A stretch of 40,300 bases of DNA from an uncultured Oscillospiraceae bacterium (GCA_900552285.1 URYV01000001.1:1-40300); one strand, 5' to 3'; numbered from the stretch's first letter, positions 24,536-32,175 are shown. Notes: generated by a model from the letters alone, not told the origin. Made by a program: numbers and translations.

Positions 24536-24967
24536 TTATTTTTTGAAATCTTTTTTTATGTCTATATAGGCGTTGAGCACAAAGGCGCCTTCGTCCCGTT
24601 CATATTGAACCGTGCCGCAGCCCGACCCCGCAAAGGCGAATTCGTCCGACAGCGACTCGACATAGTTTGAAATACGCATGAACATTTTATAGCACTCGAT
24701 GCCGTTTGAGGTTTCGGGCACGAAAATGTCAAGGGAAAGCCGCGCCGAAAATTGCCGATTGTAAAGAAGGGTTGAGGGTTCGGTGTCGGAATATATCTCC
24801 TTTACCTGCTCATAGGCGTCTTTAATGCCTATGGCGACATATTCCCCCGTGAGGGGGGCGGGCTTGACCTCTCCCGTAAAACCGCAAATAAAGTTGATGT
24901 CGGAAAGGTTTTCCTTGGCTTCCAGCTTTGTTTTTGTGTTGAGAATGATGTTGCTCAGACTAACCGT
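24536..24967 (-). CDS. Tail-terminator-like phage protein with ACG at the expected start
   Basis: An open frame of 143 codons following the stopper gene. AGGAGG (24982-24977) sits 9 bases before ACG (24967-24965), exactly where ATG is expected; the frame then reads VSLSNIILNTKTKLEAKENL. An upstream stop lies 7 codons earlier. The only standard in-frame start downstream is a GTG at 24721, which would discard more than half the protein. The pattern of helix, then LDIFVPE, CYKMFMRISNYV and a C-terminal beta hairpin (GTVQYERDEGAFVLNAYIDI) together with position suggests a tail terminator (SPP1 gp17-like). Either translation starts weakly from ACG or the gene is dead by one base. Confidence 0.55.
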   Translation of the reverse strand, partial: TVSLSNIILNTKTKLEAKENLSDINFICGFTGEVKPAPLTGEYVAIGIKDAYEQVKEIYSDTEPSTLLYNRQFSARLSLDIFVPETSNGIECYKMFMRISNYVESLSDEFAFAGSGCGTVQYERDEGAFVLNAYIDIKKDFKK

Positions 24968-25325
24968 TTTGCCCGGCCTCCTCTCCTATAACCGTCCGAA
25001 TGACCGCCCAGTTGTAAAAGGGCTTGTCCCCGTTCCACACCGTTTCGGCCTTGACGATGTAATATTTGTCGGTTCCGCATTTTATTCGTGAGTCCGCCGA
25101 AATATCCGTAAGACTCACCTCGCAGGGGCCGATATAGAGAAAATGAGATTGGTCGATACGGCCTATTTTGGAGCGTATGCCCATAAGATACATCTTGTTT
25201 TTATACCGCAGAGGCTGTATAAAGGCGCGGTAGGGAGCCGAGTAGGTTTTGCCGTCTGCCGACAGCGTCACCGTGCGGCCGTAATTTGCAATGTATTTTG
25301 AAAGGGCTTTGGCGGGATTTTTCAT
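24960..25325 (-). CDS. Phage head-closure (stopper)-like protein
   Basis: A 121-aa protein, beta-rich after the first 15 residues (GRTVTLSADGKTY, FLYIGPCEVSLTDI, DKYYIVKAETVWNGDKPFYNWAVI). Its size, its place after the adaptor and the pattern 'YYIVKAE..W....YNWAVI' suit the head-closure/stopper family (SPP1 gp16-like, PBSX YqbH-like); I do not have a firm domain match. The ATG at 25325 overlaps the preceding stop (ATGA) and has GGAGGAG ahead of it. An apparent upstream extension to 25496 is only an overlap with the adaptor gene. It overlaps the next gene's coding start by 8 bases. Confidence 0.6.
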   Translation of the reverse strand: MKNPAKALSKYIANYGRTVTLSADGKTYSAPYRAFIQPLRYKNKMYLMGIRSKIGRIDQSHFLYIGPCEVSLTDISADSRIKCGTDKYYIVKAETVWNGDKPFYNWAVIRTVIGEEAGQNG

Positions 25326-25696
25326 TGCTCCTCCTCCGTTTTGGCAAAATAGAAGTTTCGGTCGCAAAGCAGCGGGCTGATTTCGGCAAAGGCCGAATTT
25401 TTGAGCTGAGTCGCCGCTGTTATTTTTTCGGCGGCCGATTGTTTTACCGTAACGTCGCCGGCCGAGAAATCGGTGTCGCCCTCGGTTGCGGCGCACACCA
25501 AAACATAGTTAAGAAAGGCGTCGGCGGCCGCGGCCGAACAAAGTGCAACGCGGTTCTTTTCGCAAAGCGCCTCGGGCTTTACCTTTTTTGAAAGGTCCTC
25601 GCAGTCCGCGTCGCAAAGGGTATACCACCCCACCGCCTCGTCACGGGGAAGCCCCGTGAGAGTGCGGAAGGTCTCAAAAATCAGCAGTATATCCAT
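25322..25696 (-). CDS. Phage head-tail connector (adaptor)-like protein
   Basis: A 124-aa, mostly helical protein (FETFRTLTGLPRDEAVG, CSAAAADAFLNYVLVCAATEG, SAAEKITAATQLKNSAFAEI). Directly after the capsid gene, one base apart, is where phages of the SPP1/HK97/PBSX kind carry the small helical adaptor that docks on the portal. Assignment rests on position, size and predicted helices rather than on a recognised motif. It is unusually rich in cysteine (about six) for its size. Confidence 0.55.
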   Translation of the reverse strand: MDILLIFETFRTLTGLPRDEAVGWYTLCDADCEDLSKKVKPEALCEKNRVALCSAAAADAFLNYVLVCAATEGDTDFSAGDVTVKQSAAEKITAATQLKNSAFAEISPLLCDRNFYFAKTEEEQ

Positions 25697-25697
25697 A

Positions 25698-26705
25698 TTA
25701 AGCGCCCGTGTTCTGGGTGACGGTGAAGTTAAGGGTCTTTACGGCGTCGCCGATGATTTTGGAGAAGCCGGAAATGGTGGTGATGGCGGTGCGCTCCAGC
25801 TGCTTGTCGATAAGACGGTCGCTGTCGACGGCGATGTCCTGTGCAACCACCATTTCGAGAGCATAGTTTTTGTCAAAGCCCACGGCCAGCTTCTGCTGAT
25901 CCTTTGCGATGATGATGTCAAATCCGAGACCCGTCTTAAAGCCGTCGGGAGAGCCTATCTTCATGCCGAAATCGGAATTGGAGAAATAGGTGTTGGACAT
26001 CATTTTGGTGATGTTGTCGGGGCTGACGATGAGGGTGTTGAGCTCATAGGGGAGAAGAGCCTGCCAAAGCTTCATGACGTCGGGAAGACCGAACTTGTCC
26101 TTGTCGGCGGGGTCGGAGGCGGCGGCGCCGGTGGTCAGAGCGGTGATTGCGTCGTTGAACTGCTGCTTTGCGATGTGGGCGCCGATCTGCTTTAATGTGA
26201 CGGTGAAAAGGTCAAGGCGCTGGAATTTAAGAGCCTCGTAGGAGGCGGTGAGCATACGTCCGTGCTTTTTAAGCTCCACAAGGGAGGAGCTGACCGAAAC
26301 GTTGGTCTCGGGAATGGCGGCGCCTTCGGCGACCTCCTTAAGCTCAAGAGCCGAGTCGGCGGGGTTGCTGACAATGCTGCGATAGTCCATGCCGTTTATG
26401 TGGGTGGTGGCGGCGACTATCTTGCTGAGCAGGTTTTTCTCCTGCATACCCGTCTTGACCGAACGGCAGAGATATTCGGGGAAAAGTGCGGCTGCCGACG
26501 AGGAGGAGTAGAATTTTTCCACCGTGTCGGAGCAGGGCCCCGCCACCTTGATGTCAAAACGCTTGAGCTGGCGCTGGAAGGCGTCCAGTCCCTCAAGGTC
26601 GGTGCCTTTATAGTTTTCCGAGGGGTCGATGGATTCCAGGGCGGCGGTAATTCCGCCTCTGACGTTGTACATTCCTTTTTCGAGAGTGATATTTTCGTAT
26701 GACAT
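25698..26705 (-). CDS. Phage major capsid protein, HK97 fold
   Basis: A 335-aa capsid subunit. The N-terminal 80 residues look like the delta-type arm (TAALESIDPSENYKGTDLEGLDAFQRQL). The core follows with E-loop and P-domain features: AAIPETNVSVSSSLVELKKHGRMLTASYEAL, QFNDAITAL, then the A-domain (FGLPDVMKLWQALLPYELN, IVSPDNITKMM) and C-terminal FDIIIAKDQQKLAVGFDKNYALEM. This is the pattern of PBSX/XkdG-like HK97-fold capsid proteins. Length and frame are intact. It follows the protease/scaffold gene after 18 bases, as usual. Confidence 0.8.
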   Translation of the reverse strand: MSYENITLEKGMYNVRGGITAALESIDPSENYKGTDLEGLDAFQRQLKRFDIKVAGPCSDTVEKFYSSSSAAALFPEYLCRSVKTGMQEKNLLSKIVAATTHINGMDYRSIVSNPADSALELKEVAEGAAIPETNVSVSSSLVELKKHGRMLTASYEALKFQRLDLFTVTLKQIGAHIAKQQFNDAITALTTGAAASDPADKDKFGLPDVMKLWQALLPYELNTLIVSPDNITKMMSNTYFSNSDFGMKIGSPDGFKTGLGFDIIIAKDQQKLAVGFDKNYALEMVVAQDIAVDSDRLIDKQLERTAITTISGFSKIIGDAVKTLNFTVTQNTGA

Positions 26706-26723
26706 AATTTTTTGTCCTTTCTT

Positions 26724-27071
26724 TTATATAATAAATTTGTCGTTTTGGGGCTTTTCGCGGTTGCTTTGGGGATTTACCTGGCGGGGAAGGGGATAATCCT
26801 TGCCGATTTCGTCCTCAAAAAGCTTTTTAAGGGTGAAAAGCTTTTCGGGCTCGAGATTTTCGCAGAATTTCTCAAAGTTTTTGGCTCCGATGTCGGGGTT
26901 TGTGATACCGCCGAGACGGGAAACCTCCTTTCTGAGATTTTCCAGCTGGCATTTGCCGAAGGAGGCAAGCTTTTTAAGCTCGGAAAGTTCTTCTCGAAAC
27001 AGTTTGCATTGCTCTTCGGTAAAGGTGACCGAACCCTTTTTAAGTTCCTTTTCGATTTGGTCGAAATTCAT
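26724..27071 (-). CDS. Capsid scaffold translated from an internal start in the protease gene
   Basis: A perfect ribosome site GGAGGT (27083-27078) lies 6 bases before an in-frame ATG at codon 216 of the protease gene. Starting there gives 115 aa: MNFDQIEKELKKG, then a charged, helix-forming stretch (FTEEQCKLFREELSELKKL, QLENLRKEVSRL) typical of coiled-coil scaffolds, and a Pro/Asn-rich tail. In-frame nested scaffolds are known in lambda (Nu3 within C), so a separate scaffold made from the 3' part of the protease gene is well supported by the sequence, though not shown experimentally. Confidence 0.7.
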   Translation of the reverse strand: MNFDQIEKELKKGSVTFTEEQCKLFREELSELKKLASFGKCQLENLRKEVSRLGGITNPDIGAKNFEKFCENLEPEKLFTLKKLFEDEIGKDYPLPRQVNPQSNREKPQNDKFII

Positions 27072-27716
27072 TTGTTCACCTCCCTTCCTTTGGGAAAAGC
27101 CCTTTGTGACGCCGGCCTTTGGCTGCGCCGGGACGGCCACAAAGCTCCATTCATAGGCATCGGTGGGCTGCTCGAGATTGTAATAGCAAAGTGTCCTGTC
27201 CGCCCCCGAGCCGTAAAAACGGCCCTTTCTGTGGCTGCATGGGCTTTCCCGCTGATCCTTGCCGCACACCGAGCAAACCGCCTTTGCGACGGCACATCCC
27301 ACGCTGACCTCTTTTTTGATTCCGGCGTCGATTTCGGCAATCATGTCGGCGTTTTTCGCGGTGTTCGGCATATAGGCTCTGGCCTTTAAACGGCAGTAGC
27401 GCTCTCCTGTTTTGGTCTGCTGTCCGTCGGGATATTCCACCTGCGTATCGAAGATACGGGCGACCTGATCCCGTCCCTTGCACGAATGGTCGAATATTCC
27501 TGTTTTTCCGATATAGAGAGCGGCAAGAGTCTTAAGAGACTGCTCGCTGAACCGTTCAAAGTCCCTGTCCACGTCGTTGTCGCAAAGCACCACCGAGAAA
27601 ACAAATACCTCGTCGGCTTTGAGTATTCTGCGGGAGAGCCGATTTATCTTTTCAAGCTCGGCCTCGGTGGGCGCCCCGCTTTTTTCGGTTATAAAACCTT
27701 CCTTCAAAAAAATCAT
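26724..27716 (-). CDS. Prohead maturation protease (XkdF/U35-like) fused to scaffold domain
   Basis: A 330-aa protein. The first 210 residues form the protease: FDHSCKGRDQVARI (His77), AEIDAGIKKEVSVGC (Ser138) and YEWSFVAVPAQPKAGV match the order of catalytic His and Ser and the hydrophobic closing strand in phage head maturation proteases. Directly after the Ser comes a CSVCG...SPCSH group (C148, C151, C160, H162) that could bind zinc. The C-terminal 115 residues are the scaffold. Its ATG overlaps the portal stop by 4 bases (ATGA). The protease would cleave scaffold and capsid arms inside the prohead. Confidence 0.75.
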   Translation of the reverse strand: MIFLKEGFITEKSGAPTEAELEKINRLSRRILKADEVFVFSVVLCDNDVDRDFERFSEQSLKTLAALYIGKTGIFDHSCKGRDQVARIFDTQVEYPDGQQTKTGERYCRLKARAYMPNTAKNADMIAEIDAGIKKEVSVGCAVAKAVCSVCGKDQRESPCSHRKGRFYGSGADRTLCYYNLEQPTDAYEWSFVAVPAQPKAGVTKGFSQRKGGEQMNFDQIEKELKKGSVTFTEEQCKLFREELSELKKLASFGKCQLENLRKEVSRLGGITNPDIGAKNFEKFCENLEPEKLFTLKKLFEDEIGKDYPLPRQVNPQSNREKPQNDKFII

Positions 27717-28879
27717 CCTTTCTCGTTTTCGATTTTATGTCTGATTTGCTCGGCCTGCATACGGTAAAGCTCGGCCTTGGCAAGCTCGACCTCGTCCTTG
27801 AGCGAAATGTCCTCGAAATCGATTTTGACGCCTGTGTCAAAGCCGCCGAGGGCAAGCCACATTCGGCATATCTTTTCGATTGCCGGGGTGATTATGCGGC
27901 GGTATCCCCAAATCTCGCTTGTCAGCATATCCGACTGCTCCGAGGACATTCGTTCGGTGGAGCTCCACGAAAGCCCCAGCATAAAGGGCGGAATTCCCAG
28001 TCTCGAAACTATCTGCTCGGTCATCTGCCGCGCGGGAATTTCACAGTCGAGGGTTTTTGCGTCGGCGCCGATGACCTTGATGTCCACATCGCCCACCGCC
28101 ACAAAATCGCTGACCCGTCCGTCCTTGTTTTCCCGCATGGCCTTGCTCCAGGCGTCGGCCATCTGTTTGGCTCTGTCCTTCGCAAAGGCCTTGTCCGACG
28201 GGTCGGAGGAGGGCTTGTAGGTCACGGCAAACCGCAGGTTTCCCATGCGTTCGAAATTGACCTTCTCGGTTTCATAGATTTTGGTAAGCACACCCGCCAC
28301 AAAGGGAAGGCTGCGAAGCAGGGAATTCCCGCAAAGCTCGCCGGCCTTGGGACCGAGTACGCTGACGGTGAAAAGCTCGGGATATTTCACCTTTTTGAAT
28401 TCGGTGCCGCAGAGCGCCGCAATGTCGACTCCGCCGCCCTTTTTTCTCAAAAGCTCGATGCTTTGAAGGGGGCAGCAATAAAGAGCCGCCACCGTGTCAA
28501 AATCGGCCGAGGGCACGATTTCGGCCACCGCCGTGCCGTACATGAGAAGTCCGTCGAGATATTGGGCGATAAAGGCTTCTATACCGTTCATGCAGTCGCC
28601 CACGGGCACTCGGGACAGAAAATCCTCAAGTCCCTCCTGCGCCCGCTCGTCGGCACAGGTCACCTTAAGTCCCCCCGACAGGCTCACGAGCTTTGACAGC
28701 GCCGCGTCGACAATGGGTATGCCCTCGCGAACCGAGTCGTAAAGTCCGAATTCCGGCTTGCCCAGCGGCACATATCGGTCAAAGGCCGAAAAACAGCAGC
28801 CCGATTTCGCCACGGCCGGCACAAAGGCGGGAATTTCTTCCTTTTGAGACCGTGCCTTAAAAAAATCAAATGGTTTCAT
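27713..28879 (-). CDS. Phage portal protein
   Basis: A 388-aa portal subunit; twelve would form the DNA entry ring at one capsid vertex. The central stem region and wing show KYPELFTVSVLG, NSLLRSLPFVAGVLTKIYETEKVNFERMGN, and, near the C-terminus, IVSRLGIPPFMLGLSWSSTERMSSEQSDMLTSE, which is typical of the SPP1/PBSX-type portal family. I use the second of two adjacent possible starts (ATG at 28879, not TTG at 28882) because of spacing from GGAG. It is a little short for the family (often 400-500 aa), but no motif seems missing. Confidence 0.82.
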   Translation of the reverse strand: MKPFDFFKARSQKEEIPAFVPAVAKSGCCFSAFDRYVPLGKPEFGLYDSVREGIPIVDAALSKLVSLSGGLKVTCADERAQEGLEDFLSRVPVGDCMNGIEAFIAQYLDGLLMYGTAVAEIVPSADFDTVAALYCCPLQSIELLRKKGGGVDIAALCGTEFKKVKYPELFTVSVLGPKAGELCGNSLLRSLPFVAGVLTKIYETEKVNFERMGNLRFAVTYKPSSDPSDKAFAKDRAKQMADAWSKAMRENKDGRVSDFVAVGDVDIKVIGADAKTLDCEIPARQMTEQIVSRLGIPPFMLGLSWSSTERMSSEQSDMLTSEIWGYRRIITPAIEKICRMWLALGGFDTGVKIDFEDISLKDEVELAKAELYRMQAEQIRHKIENEKG

Positions 28880-28930
28880 CAAATTCTCCTTTTCTTAATT
28901 TTTGTATGTAAAATGAAGCTTCATGTTTGA

Positions 28931-30178
28931 CTATCTGTCCACCGAAATAACGGCAAAGCAGTCCTCCTCTTTTGAAAGCACGGTGGAAACAAAATACCGT
29001 ATGTCGTCCATGGCGTGGTCGTTTTCCTTGACGGGACAGTCCTTAACGCTGTTTTCGTCCCAGCGGTAGAGAGAAAATTCCCTGAATGTGTCGGCGCAGC
29101 TCTTTGAAAAGGACAGCCGCCCCTCTCTGAGCGCTTCGGCCACAAGGTTTATGCCCTCTCTCACCGAGTTTTTTGCCGGAATGACATTGAATTTTCCGTG
29201 ACGGCGTATGCAGGTCATGAATGAGGCGGCCGACGGGTCGCAAATAACGGCCGAAATGTTTCTGCCCTTCGCAAGCCTTTCCAGCTCGGCATAATATTCC
29301 TCGTCGGTTTTTTGCTCGCCTCTTTGCTTTCCCGAATAGTAATATTCGGCCATGCGGTGGGCCTTTTTGCCCTTTACCCCCCAAAGCCCCATGGACATGG
29401 GATTAAGGGTGCCGTAGTCGCAGGAAATGTAGTATTCGTCAAAGCGGTCCTCGGTCTCCCGCGCAAATTTTTCTTCCGAAAACATGGGATAAACAAGCCC
29501 GTCGGCCGCCACCCAAAGGCCCTTAACGAATCGGTCGTAAAAAGCCCCCGAATAGAGCGTTTCGTATCTCTTTCGAATGTCTTCCGAAAGTGCGGGATTG
29601 TCATCCATGGTGAAATGAAGATACAGGGCGTTTTTTTGCTCGGCCTTTAATATCCATTCCCGATAAAACCAATGCCGCGGGTGCTCGGGATTGCAGTTGA
29701 ACCAAAATTTCGAGCCGCTCACCGAGCATCTTGCCACCGTCTGCTCCACAAAGGAGCGGGGCATGAGGGCAACCTCGTCAAGCAGCGCTCCCGAAAGGGT
29801 CATGCCCTGAATAAGCGCCGCCGAGGACTCGTCCCGCCCTCCGAAAAAGTAAAATCGGTTGAACCGCGCCCCCTTTGACACGATCATGTGGTTTTGAGAG
29901 GCCTTGATTTCACAGTGAAAGCCCAGCTCCCCAAGCTGTTCGCACAGCGGAACGATTATGTTGCGCTTGAGGGCGGTCACCGTTTTGCCGCAAAGGGCAA
30001 AGGAGGCGCCGCTGAAGGCCGAAAAGGCCCAAAGCACAAAGGAAATGGACATACAAAGCGTCTTTCCCGACCGCACGGCGCCGTCGCAAATACAGGCGTC
30101 GCGGTCTTTATAGGGGCTCTGCTCGGTCCACCAGCAAAGCAGCTCAAGCTGTTTTCTCGAAAAGGGCTTAAAGTTCAT
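28931..30178 (-). CDS. terL: Phage terminase large subunit, PBSX type
   Basis: The DNA-packaging motor and nuclease, 415 aa. The ATPase half has Walker A DGAVRSGKT near residues 33-41 and Walker B GALLDEVAL. The RNase H-like nuclease half has its metal-binding aspartates in ISCDYGTLNP, AVICDPSAASF and ENDHAMDDIRYF, so it looks intact. PBSX-type and similar TerL proteins usually go with headful packaging. Overlaps the small subunit gene by 11 bases and is separated from portal by 51 bases. Confidence 0.92.
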   Translation of the reverse strand: MNFKPFSRKQLELLCWWTEQSPYKDRDACICDGAVRSGKTLCMSISFVLWAFSAFSGASFALCGKTVTALKRNIIVPLCEQLGELGFHCEIKASQNHMIVSKGARFNRFYFFGGRDESSAALIQGMTLSGALLDEVALMPRSFVEQTVARCSVSGSKFWFNCNPEHPRHWFYREWILKAEQKNALYLHFTMDDNPALSEDIRKRYETLYSGAFYDRFVKGLWVAADGLVYPMFSEEKFARETEDRFDEYYISCDYGTLNPMSMGLWGVKGKKAHRMAEYYYSGKQRGEQKTDEEYYAELERLAKGRNISAVICDPSAASFMTCIRRHGKFNVIPAKNSVREGINLVAEALREGRLSFSKSCADTFREFSLYRWDENSVKDCPVKENDHAMDDIRYFVSTVLSKEEDCFAVISVDR

Positions 30179-30644
30179 CGCGTTCTCCCTCTTTCAGGGC
30201 TTCGGCTCCCTTTTTGAGAGCCTCGTAAAAGGGCGGGAGGACAGCGGATTCTGAACTTTGTTCCAGCTGTGAAAGCTTTTCGAGAGCCTTGAGACGGTCG
30301 AAAAATTTAATTTCCATGCCGCCTCCCTTTTGCCGCTTTATTTCGGATATTCCGAAAAGGTCGAGTCCTTCGATTTCCCGGTCGGTAATGCTGTCGGCGA
30401 GCATAAGCTTCACTGCGTCGGCAATCGAGCCGAAAGCTATGCGCCTCAGACCGGCTTTAAAATCGTCTTTTTCCGAAAAGCGTTTCTCTCTTATCTGTCT
30501 GATGCGGCTTTGTATTTCCTCCGATTCAAGCAGCGCCAAGGCCTTCTTTTCGGGGAAGAGCTTATACCCCGCCCGAAAGGCGGCCTCCCTCGGATTTGCC
30601 GTCTGACAAAAAAGCTCACAGAATTCTTTTTCTTTCGGTTTCAT
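30168..30644 (-). CDS. terS: Phage terminase small subunit
   Basis: A 158-aa DNA-recognition subunit. The N-terminal helix-turn-helix region KEKEFCELFCQTANPREAAFRAGY is the classic terminase small-subunit (PBSX XtmA / Terminase_2) motif, followed by helical oligomerisation sequence (ESEEIQSRIRQIREKRFSEKDDFKAGLRRIAFG). A GTG at 30665 is in frame, but AAGGAGG lies 8 bases ahead of the ATG at 30644, which I use. It is the first gene of the module. I do not see a convincing promoter for it. Confidence 0.85.
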   Translation of the reverse strand: MKPKEKEFCELFCQTANPREAAFRAGYKLFPEKKALALLESEEIQSRIRQIREKRFSEKDDFKAGLRRIAFGSIADAVKLMLADSITDREIEGLDLFGISEIKRQKGGGMEIKFFDRLKALEKLSQLEQSSESAVLPPFYEALKKGAEALKEGERDEL

Positions 30645-30724
30645 ATCGCTGTCCTCCTTGAGCACCTGTTACATATGCAAGCCGTCGTGCGGCTTACAAT
30701 AACGGTCCCGAAAAGGGCCGTCGG

Positions 30725-30753
30725 TTGCATAAAACCATGCAACAAAGTAATAA
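30725..30753 (+). promoter_or_regulatory. Possible dacB promoter
   Basis: TTGCAT (30725-30730), 17 bases, TAATAA (30748-30753). The -35 overlaps a small GTTGCAT/ATGCAAC inverted repeat (30724-30743). Only moderately good; a sporulation sigma factor promoter would also be plausible for a dacF-like gene but I see none. Confidence 0.4.
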
Positions 30754-30785
30754 AAAAATATTTTTTTCATAAAAATTAAAAAAAG

Positions 30786-30837
30786 CCCCGATAAGGGAGA
30801 GCCTTTCGCAGGTCTTGCGAAAAGCAGCCCTTCGGGG
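30786..30837 (-). terminator. Long hairpin before dacB; leftward terminator or dacB leader structure
   Basis: A nearly continuous stem: CCCCG/CGGGG, AAGGG/CCCTT, GC/GC and TTTCGCA/TGCGAAA around GGTCT. On the minus strand it is followed by CTTTTTTTAATTTTT, a strong intrinsic terminator pointing left toward the phage module; no leftward gene lies to its right. On the plus strand it would form in the dacB leader, 21 bases before the ATG and just ahead of AGGAGG. Either role fits. Confidence 0.6.
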
Positions 30838-30858
30838 GAGGAAATAAGGAGGAAGAAG

Positions 30859-32097
30859 ATGAAAAAAACAAGGGTCTTTGCCGCCGTTTTGCTTGCCCTT
30901 TTGCTTGTTCAAACGGGGGTCTGCGCCGATGAAAACGCTTTCGCAGGGGAGCCGAGGGTGGTCACCGAATATATGAACGATACCCTCTATGAAAGCTTTG
31001 AGGAGCCGCCCGTGCTTCCCGCCTCGGGAAATGTCATGCCCGACATTCCGGCCTCGTCGGCGCTGCTTTGCGAGGTGTCAACCGGCACGGTGCTTTTTGA
31101 AAAGGACGCCGACAGTCGCCGCCCGCCCGCCTCCATAACCAAAATAATGACCATGCTGCTGACGGTGGAGGCCGTCGAGTCGGGAAAAATATCCTTTAAT
31201 GACACCGTCACCGCCTCAAAACACGCCTGCTCCATGGGCGGCTCTCAGATATGGCTTGAGGAAGGGGAGACCATGGTGCTTTCCGACCTTTTGAAGGCGG
31301 TGGCCGTGGGTTCTGCCAACGACGCGGCGGTCGCCGTTGCCGAGCACATCGCAGGCAGCGAGGAGGCCTTTGCCGTTCTCATGAACAAGCGGGCGGCAGA
31401 GCTCGGCATGAAGGATACCCATTTTGTCAACGCAAGCGGCCTTGACGCCGACGGCCACATTAGCACGGCGGCCGACGTGGCAAAAATGGCCTGCGAGCTT
31501 TTAAAGCACGATGTCATAAAAAATTACACCACAATTTGGACCGACACCCTTCGAAACGGCAAAACGCAGCTTGTCAACACCAACAAGCTCATAAGATTTT
31601 ACGAGGGAGCCACCGGCCTCAAAACCGGAACCACCGACAAGGCGGGCTACTGCGTTACCGCCTCGGCAAAAAAGAACGGCACCGAGCTTGTGGCGGTTAT
31701 TCTCGACGGCCAGACAAGCGATTTGCGATTCACCGCCGCAAAGGCGCTGCTCAATTACGGCTTTGCGAATTTTGAGACCGCCTTTCCCCAAATCGGGGAG
31801 GAGGCGCTGCTTGAGGTGCCGGTAAGGGGCGGGCAAAAGTCCTATGTTAAGCTCGAGGGGGCAAAAAATAACCGCCTGCTGACCGAAAAGGGCAGAGGCG
31901 GCGATATTGAGGTAAAAATAGAGCTTGAACCGTCCGTCGACGCTCCCGTCGCAAAGGGTCGGATATTGGGACACGCGGTATTTTCCCTTGACGGCGAGAC
32001 GCTTATGACAAAAGAGCTTTATGCCTGCGAGGAGGTAAAGCAAAAGACCTTCGGCTTTTCCCTCGGGGCCTTCGGACGGCGCTTTTTCGCCATTTAG
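30859..32097 (+). CDS. D-alanyl-D-alanine carboxypeptidase (PBP5/DacF-like)
   Basis: Removes the last D-alanine from peptidoglycan stem peptides outside the membrane. A signal peptide covers about residues 1-22 (KKTRVFAAVLLALLLVQTGVCA). The serine-peptidase motifs are all present: S92-x-x-K95 (ASITK), S152-x-N154 (GSAND) and K255-T-G (LKTGTTDKAGYC). A PBP5 C-terminal beta domain fills about 310-385, and the last residues (GFSLGAFGRRFFAI) may form the amphipathic membrane anchor. Length 412 aa is normal. AGGAGG precedes the ATG. The symbol could be dacB or dacF; the sequence alone does not decide. Confidence 0.92.
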   Translation: MKKTRVFAAVLLALLLVQTGVCADENAFAGEPRVVTEYMNDTLYESFEEPPVLPASGNVMPDIPASSALLCEVSTGTVLFEKDADSRRPPASITKIMTMLLTVEAVESGKISFNDTVTASKHACSMGGSQIWLEEGETMVLSDLLKAVAVGSANDAAVAVAEHIAGSEEAFAVLMNKRAAELGMKDTHFVNASGLDADGHISTAADVAKMACELLKHDVIKNYTTIWTDTLRNGKTQLVNTNKLIRFYEGATGLKTGTTDKAGYCVTASAKKNGTELVAVILDGQTSDLRFTAAKALLNYGFANFETAFPQIGEEALLEVPVRGGQKSYVKLEGAKNNRLLTEKGRGGDIEVKIELEPSVDAPVAKGRILGHAVFSLDGETLMTKELYACEEVKQKTFGFSLGAFGRRFFAI

Positions 32098-32125
32098 TTT
32101 TCGAAAAACAGGATTGTCGGCAAAA

Positions 32126-32160
32126 AAATACTCCCTTCGGTTTGACCGAAGGGAGTATTT
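32126..32160. terminator. Bidirectional terminator between dacB and rny
   Basis: Sixteen-base perfect arms, AAATACTCCCTTCGGT and its complement, around TTG. On the minus strand a run of seven T follows, a strong end for rny; on the plus strand the tail is poorer (ATTTGCATTTG) but the stem is long enough to end dacB. Confidence 0.9.
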
Positions 32161-32175
32161 GCATTTGATTAAATT

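Larger units (their letters stand above)
24536..30644 (-). mobile_element. Prophage-derived head module without tail, lysis or integration genes
   Basis: Nine minus-strand reading frames in phage order: small terminase, large terminase, portal, protease with nested scaffold, major capsid, adaptor, stopper, tail-terminator-like gene. Most neighbours overlap or touch by a few bases. The series stops at the head-to-tail joint, right against the putP terminator. On the other side lie dacB and a strong leftward hairpin. No integrase, repressor, replication, tail, holin or lysin gene is present, and I find no flanking direct repeat. Base and codon use look like the neighbours, so it has been resident for a long time or comes from a phage of the same group. 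Either a decayed prophage or a capsid module kept for a purpose. Confidence 0.8.

Noticed and set aside
24470..30860. Search for attachment-site direct repeats flanking the phage module
   Set aside because: No shared sequence beyond short A/T runs was found between the two flanks.
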